From Marinomonas ostreistagni (GTDB taxonomy: Bacteria; Pseudomonadota; Gammaproteobacteria; Pseudomonadales; Marinomonadaceae), in NCBI RefSeq assembly GCF_016888445.1, contig NZ_JAFEKF010000001.1:372001-436000 (forward strand): 64,000 bases of DNA, read 5' to 3'. How positions within the stretch are numbered: the stretch's first letter is position 1; each line of letters begins with the position of its first letter. The position numbers and the translations under genes are program-made. This document shows positions 25,172-33,087 of the stretch, piece by piece. The notes beneath the pieces were generated by a model. The model worked only from the letters and a program-made list of their open reading frames with translations, did not search any database and was not told the DNA's origin.

Positions 25172-27226
25172 TTACCAAGCGTGGCTGAGGGTAAGTTTGA
25201 TGTCTCGGCCTGGGTTGTAGTAGTCAGCCGAGCCGGAGCCGACGACGTGTTGTTCGTCGAGGATGTTTTTCACGTTGAGTTTAAGGTCGGTCGCTTGGGT
25301 GAGGGCGTAGCCGACGCTGGCGTCGAAGGTGATGGCGTCATCGCTTTTTTTGCTGTTGGCTGCGTCAAAGTAGTAGCTGCCGACGTAGCGTGCACCGAGG
25401 CCTAGGCTCAGGGCTTCTTGTTGGTAGTGTCCCCAAAGTGAAGCGCTGTGCTGCGGCGTGGTGGTGAAGTCGTTGCCTTGGTATTGATCGTCCTGGGTGA
25501 CTTCCGAGTCGATGTACGAGTAGCCGCCGGAGATACTGAGGGTGTCAGTCAGTTCGGCGCGGGCTTCTAGATCGATGCCTTTGACTTCGTTTTTACCGAC
25601 CACTTCGCGTTCGATGCTGCCATTGGCTTGGGTCACGGCAATGTTGACGTTGCTTTTCTCTAGCTCATACACAGCGATCGAGAAGAGGGCGTTCATATTC
25701 GCTGGGGCGTATTTGGCGCCGATCTCGGTTTGTTCGCCGCGTACCAGTTCGGTGCCGATACTCGGTGGTGATACGGATTCGACTTGGCTGATGTAAGCCG
25801 AGATTTCATCATTGAACTTATAGGTAAACGCCGAGCGCACGGTGTTTTCTGAGAAGCTACGTTTGGCATCTGTGCCGGCAAAGTAATTCTGTTGCGCTAA
25901 GTCGATATCATCATGGCGCGCGCCAAATGAGACGATGTACTTGTCGTCGAGGGCGAAGTTTTGCTGGATAAACGCGGCCTTGGCTTGATAGTCCGTGGTT
26001 TGATCGGCGTATGGCGTCAGGGCGCTTGGGCCGTCTGAGTAAACAATATTGTTCAAGTCGATAGGATCAGCAAGACCATAAGAGCTAAAGCTTGAAGACG
26101 TCGAGTCTTGGTATTCGATGCCGACCACGGTGCTGCTGTCGAGGCGGCTAAACGAGTGGTCATATTGGGCCATTAAGTTGCCGTTGAATTGCTCGGCGTC
26201 GCTTTGTGAGGTGAGGTAGCCACGGTTCACAATGCTACCGGTACGATCTATCGAGTCGCTGATGTAGGTGTAGCCGTAGTCGTTGGTGAGATCGCTGTAG
26301 CGCAAGTTAGAGCGCAGCTTAAAGCCATTGCCCAAGTCGTGGCTGATTTGTGCGCTGATGTTGGTGCGCTCTACGTCTTGGTCGTTAAACGCTGGGTCAC
26401 CAAAGAAGCGGCTGCGATCGTATTCTTTATCAAACGGCGCGCCACCGCTGTTGGGCGTACTGTCGGTTTTCAGATAATCAAAGATCAGCGTGGCGCTGGT
26501 TGCATCAGTCGGCTCCCAAGTGAGGCCGGTCATGATGAACTGTGAGTCGTCTTTGGAGTAGTCGTATTCGCGGTCGCTGTCTTTGACTTTTGCGGTTAGG
26601 CGATAAGCGAGGGTTTTGTCTTGATCTAGGGTATCACCGACATCGACGCCGACTTCTTTGTGGTCATAAGAGCCGTAGCTGACAAAGGCGTTGCCAAACG
26701 GGGTGAATTTCGGGCGCTTGGTGACGAAGTTGATCGAGCCACCAGGATCTGCCGGGCCAAACAAGGTAGAGTTGGCGCCGCGGATCACTTCGACGCGCTC
26801 AAAGGCAAACGCATCTTCACGGACGCCGCGTAGCGAGCCAAGGGTCAGACCATCGCGGTAAGTGGTCGCGTCAAAGCCACGGATTTGGTAGTAGTCATTA
26901 CGATCGTCGCTGCTGAAGTAGCCAGTCATGGTGCCAGGCGTGTATTCCAGTACTTCCTCGGTGGTGGCGGCGCCGCGTTGTTCGATCTCTTTTTGCGTGA
27001 TCACTGAGACGGACGCGGGCGTATCTTGGATGCTAGTGGCAACTTTGCCGCCCACCCAAAGCTCTTTGGCCACGACGGATTCGGTGTCGTTGTCTTCCTC
27101 GACGTAGTCGTTGACCAAGATCGGTGACAAGCGAAAGGGCTCAGCATGGCTAAGGGCTGGGGTGATGACTGAATAGCAAACCAAGGTCGCCACAAGGTAA
27201 GGGCTGTTTTTCAGCGGGGATTTCAT
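25172..27226 (-). CDS. TonB-dependent siderophore receptor
   Basis: 684 residues, outer-membrane gated channel for an iron-siderophore complex. A signal peptide ends near 'ALSHA'. The plug domain follows with 'DTPASVSVITQKEIEQRG', 'YYQIRGF', 'RVEVIRGANSTLFGPADP' and 'GGSINFVTKRP', the features of the siderophore receptor subgroup (FhuA/FoxA/FpvA-like). The rest is beta-barrel sequence ending in a terminal Trp. There is no N-terminal signalling extension, so it does not act through a FecR-type sensor. A Fur-box-like site and an AraC regulator lie directly upstream, fitting control by iron and by the siderophore. The siderophore is not identifiable. Confidence 0.92.
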   Translation of the reverse strand: MKSPLKNSPYLVATLVCYSVITPALSHAEPFRLSPILVNDYVEEDNDTESVVAKELWVGGKVATSIQDTPASVSVITQKEIEQRGAATTEEVLEYTPGTMTGYFSSDDRNDYYQIRGFDATTYRDGLTLGSLRGVREDAFAFERVEVIRGANSTLFGPADPGGSINFVTKRPKFTPFGNAFVSYGSYDHKEVGVDVGDTLDQDKTLAYRLTAKVKDSDREYDYSKDDSQFIMTGLTWEPTDATSATLIFDYLKTDSTPNSGGAPFDKEYDRSRFFGDPAFNDQDVERTNISAQISHDLGNGFKLRSNLRYSDLTNDYGYTYISDSIDRTGSIVNRGYLTSQSDAEQFNGNLMAQYDHSFSRLDSSTVVGIEYQDSTSSSFSSYGLADPIDLNNIVYSDGPSALTPYADQTTDYQAKAAFIQQNFALDDKYIVSFGARHDDIDLAQQNYFAGTDAKRSFSENTVRSAFTYKFNDEISAYISQVESVSPPSIGTELVRGEQTEIGAKYAPANMNALFSIAVYELEKSNVNIAVTQANGSIEREVVGKNEVKGIDLEARAELTDTLSISGGYSYIDSEVTQDDQYQGNDFTTTPQHSASLWGHYQQEALSLGLGARYVGSYYFDAANSKKSDDAITFDASVGYALTQATDLKLNVKNILDEQHVVGSGSADYYNPGRDIKLTLSHAW

Positions 27227-27240
27227 GATGTCTCCATTCG

Positions 27241-27255
27241 TAATAGTTACTATTA
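27241..27255. promoter_or_regulatory. Perfect palindrome upstream of the siderophore receptor
   Basis: TAATAGT-T-ACTATTA, seven-base arms around one base, 15 bases before the receptor start codon and 12 bases from the Fur-like site. It could be a regulator operator or overlap the transcription start. No regulator is assigned. Confidence 0.4.
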
Positions 27256-27266
27256 GAAATGTTGTT

Positions 27267-27285
27267 GTTAGTGATTATCAATTGC
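27267..27285 (-). promoter_or_regulatory. Fur-box-like operator
   Basis: GCAATTGATAATCACTAAC on the minus strand matches the 19-base Fur consensus at 14 positions, including the central TGATAATCA. It lies 41 bases before the receptor start, where bound Fur-Fe would block transcription. Confidence 0.65.
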
Positions 27286-27300
27286 GAAAGGAGATTAACG

Positions 27301-28056
27301 CTATTTTTGTGTCAATAATTGTATAAATCGGTCACTTTCATCACGTGCTAGTTGCTTGGGTGTCAGGCTTGAGTACTTCTTAATCAACTTGATGTAATGG
27401 GACTGATCATTGAAGCCTTCGCTGGGGTAGAGCTCACCCGCTTTTAAGGTGTCGAAGCTATGACGAAAACGCAGAATGTCGCAGTAGCTTTTCATCGGTA
27501 GCCCCAACCATTTATTAAAGTAGCGGTTGATCTGACGACTGCTCCAAGAGGCGTGATCAGCGATCTCACTGACACTGACATTGCCGTGCGCCAAGTAGAT
27601 GGCTTCTGACATGGCCATTTTGCGCGGATCTACAAGGCTTGTTTGCGTGAGCTGTACTTCGAAGTGCTCGGTAAGTGTTTGACAAAACGCTGTGAAACTT
27701 TTGAAGGTTTCGGGCGTGATCTGGGCGTAGCCATTATCAAGGGTGGTGCGGGTGTTGAGTAGCTCAGCGATCGGGCGATGCAGCAGGTATTCGGCGGCCA
27801 ACAACTTCAAACGTACACCTAACAAGCTAGAGCGCTTGGGCATACTGGCGACCTGTGTTTGAGTTTCTAGGCCGACCAAGGAGATGTGCAGCGGGCACTC
27901 GGCATTTTGAAAAAAGTATAAGTCGATGCCGCCATCAGGAAAGGTCACCACGTCTTCATCTTGATCATGAGGATTATCAATGCGCCAAAAGCTCTCGATA
28001 AAGGGCGCTAAGTCGCTCGGCGGTGATTGCTCGGTGATTTTTAAGGCGTCAGACAT
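27301..28056 (-). CDS. AraC family transcriptional regulator
   Basis: 251 residues. The C-terminal ~100 residues are an AraC double helix-turn-helix: first HTH 'VSVSEIADHASWSSRQINRYF' region, second 'GFNDQSHYIKLIKKYSSLTPKQL'. The N-terminal part ('LAPFIESFWRIDN', 'FPDGGIDLYF') is the small beta-rich domain common in AraC proteins with unknown ligands. It is read in the same direction as the receptor gene 74 bases downstream, and the gap holds the Fur-like site and palindrome, so it probably regulates the receptor in response to the siderophore. That link is positional inference. Confidence 0.85.
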   Translation of the reverse strand: MSDALKITEQSPPSDLAPFIESFWRIDNPHDQDEDVVTFPDGGIDLYFFQNAECPLHISLVGLETQTQVASMPKRSSLLGVRLKLLAAEYLLHRPIAELLNTRTTLDNGYAQITPETFKSFTAFCQTLTEHFEVQLTQTSLVDPRKMAMSEAIYLAHGNVSVSEIADHASWSSRQINRYFNKWLGLPMKSYCDILRFRHSFDTLKAGELYPSEGFNDQSHYIKLIKKYSSLTPKQLARDESDRFIQLLTQK

Positions 28057-28130
28057 GTCAGTATTATCGCTGTCTTATAAGTGAACAGCAGGTATTTTAC
28101 GAGGGTTGGCGCAGCAGTGCCAGAGCCATA

Positions 28131-28157
28131 AAAAAAGGTGCCCAGAGGACACCTTCT
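28131..28157 (-). terminator. Terminator of the OB-fold gene
   Basis: On the minus strand AAGGTGTCC-TCT-GGGCACCTT forms a nine-pair stem (one G-U) followed by seven T. It lies 20 bases past the stop of the preceding gene. Confidence 0.82.
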
Positions 28158-28176
28158 TTAAGCGCTGGGCAATGAC

Positions 28177-28491
28177 TTAGTTGACTTTCAAGAAGTCGAC
28201 TTCTAGCTCGTTGCCGTCGTGTTCGCGTTCGATCTCACCATAAAGGGTGACATCTTGGCCGCTTTTCAGATCAATGTGTCGGCTGATATCACGGTCGATT
28301 TCGACCACCATGGTGCCACTGTCATCGCTGAATTCATAACGCTCATGGCCCAGTGATTTCCCTAGGGTGCCAGTCAGGGTAGCGATGCTGTCATCACGTG
28401 CGTCCAACGCTTCGGATACCTTCATGTCCGTGGCAGCCATAGACATTGTGCTTGCGGCCATTAGTGTGGTTGTCAGTAAAAGTTTCTTCAT
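28177..28491 (-). CDS. YgiW/YdeI family stress-tolerance OB-fold protein
   Basis: 104 residues with a signal peptide cleaved after 'MSMAA'. The mature 80 residues fit the bacterial OB-fold (BOF) family: 'ATLTGTLGKSLGHERYEFSD', 'VEIDRDISRHIDL', 'VTLYGEIERE' and the closing 'LEVDFLKV'. E. coli relatives YgiW and YdeI are periplasmic proteins linked to stress tolerance (acid, peroxide, antimicrobial peptides); they are thought to bind cationic ligands. Single gene, divergent from the kinase cluster that starts 250 bases away, with its own terminator. Confidence 0.88.
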   Translation of the reverse strand: MKKLLLTTTLMAASTMSMAATDMKVSEALDARDDSIATLTGTLGKSLGHERYEFSDDSGTMVVEIDRDISRHIDLKSGQDVTLYGEIEREHDGNELEVDFLKVN

Positions 28492-28671
28492 CCTGTTGCT
28501 CCTTTTTCAATGACTTAAAAACAGATCAGTTAACACTGTCATCTCAACGTAACATAACCGTGGCGCTTGAGCGTGGAAGTAAAAAGGTTCATTCGGTGCA
28601 AAAGTGAACCTGCGTGCTTGTTTTGACACAACATGAGCGCTTGGCGTTCAATGTGTAAGGAGTGTGTAAAT

Positions 28672-28695
28672 ATGACAAGGTAACAAAAGTGTCAT
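28672..28695. promoter_or_regulatory. Inverted repeat upstream of the phospho-cluster
   Basis: Arms ATGACA and TGTCAT separated by 12 bases, 47 to 70 bases before the start of the first gene of the cluster, where an operator would lie. The arms resemble half a Pho box (CTGTCAT), but the direct-repeat arrangement of a true Pho box is absent. Confidence 0.3.
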
Positions 28696-28741
28696 TTGCA
28701 TCGGTTAGGGTGGCGTCAATATTTACCAAAAGCGATTGTTC

Positions 28742-30385
28742 ATGTCTTCCAATCCATCCCTTTTAGTTGTTCAGGATGATTTGTATTTCTTACTGAATGA
28801 GCTTGAAAAACACTGCGAATACACTGAGTTGTTTTTTAAGTTAGGCTCCACTCATATTGCGAGCCGTGTCCGCGCCCGTAAGGGCTATGTGCAAACCCTG
28901 CGCGAGAAAATTGAGCTAGGCTGCGCCAATCTACTGGAGCGCCGTAAAGCAGGCACCCCTTATTATAATCAAACCGTCGCCGTGCGCAGTTTGGCGCTGG
29001 CGCTAGAAAGCCTCGCCCAGCAGTTTTTACTCTGTGTCGAAGAAGGCACCTTAAGCGAAAGCTACGTTCACCCAAGTGCTGGCGCTTGTCGTAAGTTGGT
29101 GAAGCGCATTGAGCGCTCGCTCAAGTTAATCAAGTTTGGCCTTGACCAAGATGTGCGCCGCACGGGCATTAAGCTGGGTCGTCGCACGCGTAAGTTGATG
29201 GCACTGTATGACGAGATTCAAACCCAAACCTTGAACCATAAAGCAGGCCTTAGTGATGCGCAACTGCAAGCAGCGTTGTTGGCCAATTTTGGGCTTAAGC
29301 AATTGATTGCTCAACTAGAGCAAGTAGCAGACGCCTTGATCAAAGTCGACTTGGGCCAAGTGGCGACGCTTAATAATTACAGCCATCTTAAAAATGCTTC
29401 GACCTCTCTTAATTATGACCTGAGTGATCTTAAAGTGCGCCGCCTAGCGCTAACCCGTTCAGGCAGTGCCATCGCCGCCTTGTCCCATGAAAACGAGACT
29501 GGGCAGCAAGTGCTGGCGGTGTACAAAGAGGGCGAGCGCAGCAAAATCGACGAAGAAGTGCAGGGCGTGGCGCACTGGCGCAAAGTGGATCCTGCGCTGG
29601 CGCCAGATGTCTTAGCACAGACTAGCGCCAAAGGTGATACTTCGGCGCTACTGATTGAGCATATCCCAGGCAACACGCTCGAAGCATTGTTGCTGGCGGG
29701 TCAAGCTCAGCCCTTACAAGAGGCGCTAAGTACCTTATTTCAGACCTTAAATCGCACTTGGGGCACGACCCTTACGAAAGAGCCCGCATTTGCCGACTTT
29801 ATGCAGCAGCTGCGTAAACGCATCAAAGACAGCCAAGCGGTACATCCAGACTTTTTTAGCAAAGAGCAGGTGATTTGTGGGCACGTGCGACCTAGTTTTG
29901 AGCGCTTGATTGATCAAGTGGGTCACAAAGAAGCCAATTGGAAAGCACCGTTTTCGGTGTTGATTCATGGCGATTTTAACGTCGATAACGTGATCTACGA
30001 TGACGTCAAACAGCAGGTGTATTTCATCGACCTGCATCGTTCGGACTATTTTGATTATGTGCAGGATCTGTCGGTGTTGATGGTGTCTATTTATCGCTTG
30101 CAGGTGCTTGAGACCTCCCAGCGCGACATCATGATGGATGCGGCGCGTCAGATTTATCAATTTGGTAAACGCTTTGCCAAACGCCATGATGATGACACCT
30201 TTGAGCTGCGTTTGGCGGTGGGCTTGGCGCGTTCTTTTGCCACTTCGACGCGTTTTATATTGGATAAAAAATTATCGTCGCGCATGCATTTACGGGCACG
30301 ATATTTGTTAGAAAAACTGGCGTCGTTGGCGTCAGAGAAAGAAGCAAAATTTAAGCTTCCCTTAAAGGAGTTATACAGTGAATAA
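28742..30385 (+). CDS. PhoU-like / aminoglycoside-phosphotransferase-type kinase fusion
   Basis: About 547 residues. Residues 1-230 are helical with Lys/Arg/Leu-rich heptads resembling a PhoU-type bundle ('YFLLNELEKHCEYTELFF', 'LMALYDEIQTQTL'); this call is by texture. Residues 240-545 are an APH/choline-kinase fold: 'VLAVYKEGERSK' supplies the ATP lysine region, 'LIEHIPGNTLEALL' the hinge, 'LIHGDFNVDNV' (His409-Gly-Asp) the catalytic loop, and 'IDLHRSDYFDYVQDL' (Asp430) the metal-binding aspartate. All kinase residues are present. Its substrate is unknown; such folds phosphorylate small molecules or proteins. The start is ATG 28742 (TTG 28736 possible), without clear ribosome site. The last codons overlap the next gene. 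First gene of a six-gene set. Confidence 0.8.
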   Translation: MSSNPSLLVVQDDLYFLLNELEKHCEYTELFFKLGSTHIASRVRARKGYVQTLREKIELGCANLLERRKAGTPYYNQTVAVRSLALALESLAQQFLLCVEEGTLSESYVHPSAGACRKLVKRIERSLKLIKFGLDQDVRRTGIKLGRRTRKLMALYDEIQTQTLNHKAGLSDAQLQAALLANFGLKQLIAQLEQVADALIKVDLGQVATLNNYSHLKNASTSLNYDLSDLKVRRLALTRSGSAIAALSHENETGQQVLAVYKEGERSKIDEEVQGVAHWRKVDPALAPDVLAQTSAKGDTSALLIEHIPGNTLEALLLAGQAQPLQEALSTLFQTLNRTWGTTLTKEPAFADFMQQLRKRIKDSQAVHPDFFSKEQVICGHVRPSFERLIDQVGHKEANWKAPFSVLIHGDFNVDNVIYDDVKQQVYFIDLHRSDYFDYVQDLSVLMVSIYRLQVLETSQRDIMMDAARQIYQFGKRFAKRHDDDTFELRLAVGLARSFATSTRFILDKKLSSRMHLRARYLLEKLASLASEKEAKFKLPLKELYSE

Positions 30386-31280
30386 ACCTAGAATCGGGGT
30401 GATCGGCATCCCAGGAAAGTGGTCAACCGAAGTGTTAGCCGATCGTCTTGAAGCCTTGACTGGTTTTCGCGCTGTCATTGATATGGCCCAAGTGGAATTA
30501 CGCTTGGACACCAATCAAGTGATGTACAAGGATTTGGATCTGGCGCAATTAGACGGCGTGATCGTGAAAAAGATCAGCCAAGTGTACGCGCCTGCCGCTG
30601 AAGATCGTGTTTTGATGGTGTCACATCTAGAGCGCTTGGGCGTGCCGGTGTTTAGTTCAGCAGACGCTATCGGTGGTTTGATCAACCGTTTAAGTGGCAC
30701 CTTAGCGCTGCAGCAAGGCGGCGTGCCGATGCCCAAAACTCGCATTACCGAATGCCCAGAGCAGGCCTTTGCCACCTTACAAGCGTTTGGCTCGATCGTG
30801 CTTAAGCCGCTGTACTCGACCAAGGCGCGCGGCATGATGATGCTCACTGCAGACCAGCCCGAAGCCGAGCTACGCGCGGCGCTCAAAGCCTATCGCGAAG
30901 ATAACGATCTGTACTATATCCAGCAGACCGTAAACTTAGATGGTCGTGATCTGGGCATGGTGTTTGTCGCCGGCGAGTATTACTGCACCTACGCACGCGT
31001 GGGTAATAAAGACTCCTGGAATACCACGATTCATAGCGGCGGTCATTACGAAAAATTCGAGCCGAGCGACGAGCTAATCGAGCTTGGTCGTAAGGCGCAA
31101 GCCTGCTTCAACCTTAGTTTTACCACGGTAGACATTGCGCTGACCGATCAAGGCCCAGTGGTGTTTGAAGTGTCGGCCTTTGGTGGTTTTAAAGGCGCAC
31201 TAGAAGGCTGTGGTTTAGATGCAGCCCAAGCTTACGCCGAGCATGTGGTCGCTAGTGTCACAAAGGGAGCAGCACAATGA
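30378..31280 (+). CDS. RimK-like ATP-grasp ligase of the GAK type
   Basis: 300 residues. The N-terminal part ('IGVIGIPGKWSTEVLADR') is the pre-ATP-grasp domain. The ATP-grasp core has 'IVLKPLYSTKARGMMML' (ATP lysine and glycine-rich loop), 'YYIQQTV' and the metal site 'VVFEVSAFGGFKGA', where Ser stands in place of the usual Asn of E-x-N. ATP-grasp enzymes of this class join a carboxylate to an amine through an acyl-phosphate, for example adding residues to a protein or cofactor. I recognise it as the 'GAK system' ATP-grasp family; no substrate is known to me. Start is GTG 30378 with AAAGGAG seven bases before it, overlapping the kinase gene by eight bases. Confidence 0.85.
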   Translation: MNKPRIGVIGIPGKWSTEVLADRLEALTGFRAVIDMAQVELRLDTNQVMYKDLDLAQLDGVIVKKISQVYAPAAEDRVLMVSHLERLGVPVFSSADAIGGLINRLSGTLALQQGGVPMPKTRITECPEQAFATLQAFGSIVLKPLYSTKARGMMMLTADQPEAELRAALKAYREDNDLYYIQQTVNLDGRDLGMVFVAGEYYCTYARVGNKDSWNTTIHSGGHYEKFEPSDELIELGRKAQACFNLSFTTVDIALTDQGPVVFEVSAFGGFKGALEGCGLDAAQAYAEHVVASVTKGAAQ

Positions 31281-32368
31281 TGGTGAGCAATATTCTCGAT
31301 ACGGCGCAACTTAAACAAGCCAAAACAGCCTGCGAGCACCAGCGTGAGTTTGTCTTTGCCGATCTGGCGGTCGTGGTCAAAAGTAACGACGTAGCACTGC
31401 TTGAGATGCTCGAGACATACTACAAAAGTTATCACAATGAGACGGTGCAATCGCTGACGCATAAGACGCTTTATGTCATCGAGCAGGCGGTGGTCGGCGA
31501 TGAGCTGGCGTGGCTTGAAGTGCCCCGTGAAGCAGGCAAACAAGGGCGCAAAGAAGGCTATCTTGATGCGCCAGAAGGCGGCCGCTGGATCAAGAAATTT
31601 AAGACAGGTCTTAGCTTGCTACAAGACCAACAGGCGCCTTTGGTATTAGGCCCGTGCAGTAAAAACATCGCGCAAGTGATCAACTTCATTAACAACCAGT
31701 TTTTGAACCACTACCTAGGCCAGGACTTTATGCTGGGCCATGCGGCGGCATTTAGTCGTGGTGGCACGGTGACCGCGATCGCGGCAGGTTCTGGTGGTGG
31801 TAAATCGACCACCATGTTGCATTGCTTGGAGCATCCTGAGCGTGACTTTTTAACCAATGATCGCTTGCTGTTTAAACGTGACGGCGATGCGGTCACGGCG
31901 GTGGGCTTAGCGAAGCTGCCACGTGTCAATCCAGGCACCTTGCTGCACTCTGAGCGCTTATTGCATATTTTGACGCCTGAGCGTCAGCAGGCATTGCGCG
32001 CGCTGAGTACCGCTGAGCTGTGGCGCTTAGAAGAAAAATACGATGTGCAGATCGAAGACGAATACGGCCCAGATCGCGTGCAGTTAAAAGGCCAACTAGC
32101 CAATCTGGTTATGTTGGATTGGTCTCTTGATAGCGCTGCGCCAACGCAGCTGGTGCCGGTGGATCTGGCGAGCGAAGCGGACAAAATCGATGGTTTACGC
32201 AAACGCCCTGGGCCTTTTTACCAAGATGCAGAAGGCGCATTTTGCCAAGATCTTAGTGATATCGACAGTTTGGCCAACTACGCTCATACGCTGGCGCCGG
32301 TGAAGGTTTATCGCTTAACCGGTCGTATTGATTTTGAGCGTGCGTATCAATTGTTGGAGGCGTTTTAA
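31277..32368 (+). CDS. HprK-related kinase (type B)
   Basis: 363 residues. Walker A 'GSGGGKST' at 171-178 is followed by 'DFLTNDRLLFKRDG', the position where HPr kinase/phosphorylase has its acidic metal-binding loop, and by 'LAKLPRVNPGTLLH', matching the HprK-related kinase B family. HprK phosphorylates a serine in a partner protein; the HprK-related groups outside sugar regulation have unknown partners. The N-terminal 130 residues look like a separate substrate or sensing domain. The start overlaps the ATP-grasp stop by four bases (ATGA) and the stop overlaps the next start (TAATG), so dosage is matched along the cluster. Confidence 0.85.
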   Translation: MMVSNILDTAQLKQAKTACEHQREFVFADLAVVVKSNDVALLEMLETYYKSYHNETVQSLTHKTLYVIEQAVVGDELAWLEVPREAGKQGRKEGYLDAPEGGRWIKKFKTGLSLLQDQQAPLVLGPCSKNIAQVINFINNQFLNHYLGQDFMLGHAAAFSRGGTVTAIAAGSGGGKSTTMLHCLEHPERDFLTNDRLLFKRDGDAVTAVGLAKLPRVNPGTLLHSERLLHILTPERQQALRALSTAELWRLEEKYDVQIEDEYGPDRVQLKGQLANLVMLDWSLDSAAPTQLVPVDLASEADKIDGLRKRPGPFYQDAEGAFCQDLSDIDSLANYAHTLAPVKVYRLTGRIDFERAYQLLEAF

Positions 32369-33060
32369 TGGCCATTGCGGCACTGATTCGACATGGAGCG
32401 TATCAGCAACTCGCTGATACGCCGAGTGCATTACAGCCATTTCCTCTGACAGAAGAGGGCGCCCAAGAGGTACGCCAGCAGGCGCAACAGTTTGGTGCAT
32501 GGCTTCAAGTACAAGGCTACCAATTGGACCCAGTGATTCATGCGTCGACGCTACTGCGTGCTTGGCAAACGGCGGATATTTACGCCCAAGAGTTGGCAGA
32601 CTATTTCGCTGAAACACCGCGCATTCGCACTTATTCAGACTTGTGTGAGCGCAGTGTTGGCGCGGTAGCCAACTTGCCCTTGGCTGAGATCGAGCGCTTG
32701 TTAGCGCTTGATCCACGCTTTGAGGTGCCGCCCGCTGGCTGGAAGTCAGACAGTGATTATTGCTTGCCGTTTGATGGCGCCGAGTCCCTGATGCAAGCTG
32801 GCGCGCGCGTTGCAAAGCATATCAGTGCTTGGCGCGATGCCACCCATGATTGCAACGCTAAGACCATTAAGCTGTTTGTCGGGCATGGGGCGTCGATTCG
32901 CCATGCGGCGTTTCATATGAATGTCATAAAACTGTGCGATATTAAAAAATTAAGTATGTACTATGGCCATCCAGTGGTGTTGGATTTTGCTGATGAGAGT
33001 GTCTTTGCTCCGCTTTTCGGTGATTGGAAACAGCGTCAAAAACATGATGTGCCCGATTAA
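32368..33060 (+). CDS. Histidine phosphatase superfamily protein (SixA/PhoE-like)
   Basis: 230 residues. The phosphoenzyme histidine is His9 in 'LIRHGAYQ'. The other pocket residues are present: Arg in 'HASTLLRAWQTA', Glu in 'DLCERSVGA' and the second His in 'FVGHGASIRHAAF'. This is a complete branch-1 histidine phosphatase active site. Members of the SixA subgroup dephosphorylate phosphohistidine or phosphoserine proteins; others act on sugar phosphates. Its overlap with the HprK-like kinase gene suggests it removes phosphates added by one of the two kinases of the cluster. That is an inference from position. Confidence 0.85.
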   Translation: MAIAALIRHGAYQQLADTPSALQPFPLTEEGAQEVRQQAQQFGAWLQVQGYQLDPVIHASTLLRAWQTADIYAQELADYFAETPRIRTYSDLCERSVGAVANLPLAEIERLLALDPRFEVPPAGWKSDSDYCLPFDGAESLMQAGARVAKHISAWRDATHDCNAKTIKLFVGHGASIRHAAFHMNVIKLCDIKKLSMYYGHPVVLDFADESVFAPLFGDWKQRQKHDVPD

Positions 33061-33087
33061 CACGTCTGATTAAGCAAGGAATACCCC

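Noticed and set aside
28672-28695. Pho box in front of the phospho-cluster
   Set aside because: Only inverted half sites are present; the direct repeats with eleven-base period of a PhoB site are missing. Kept only as an unassigned inverted repeat.
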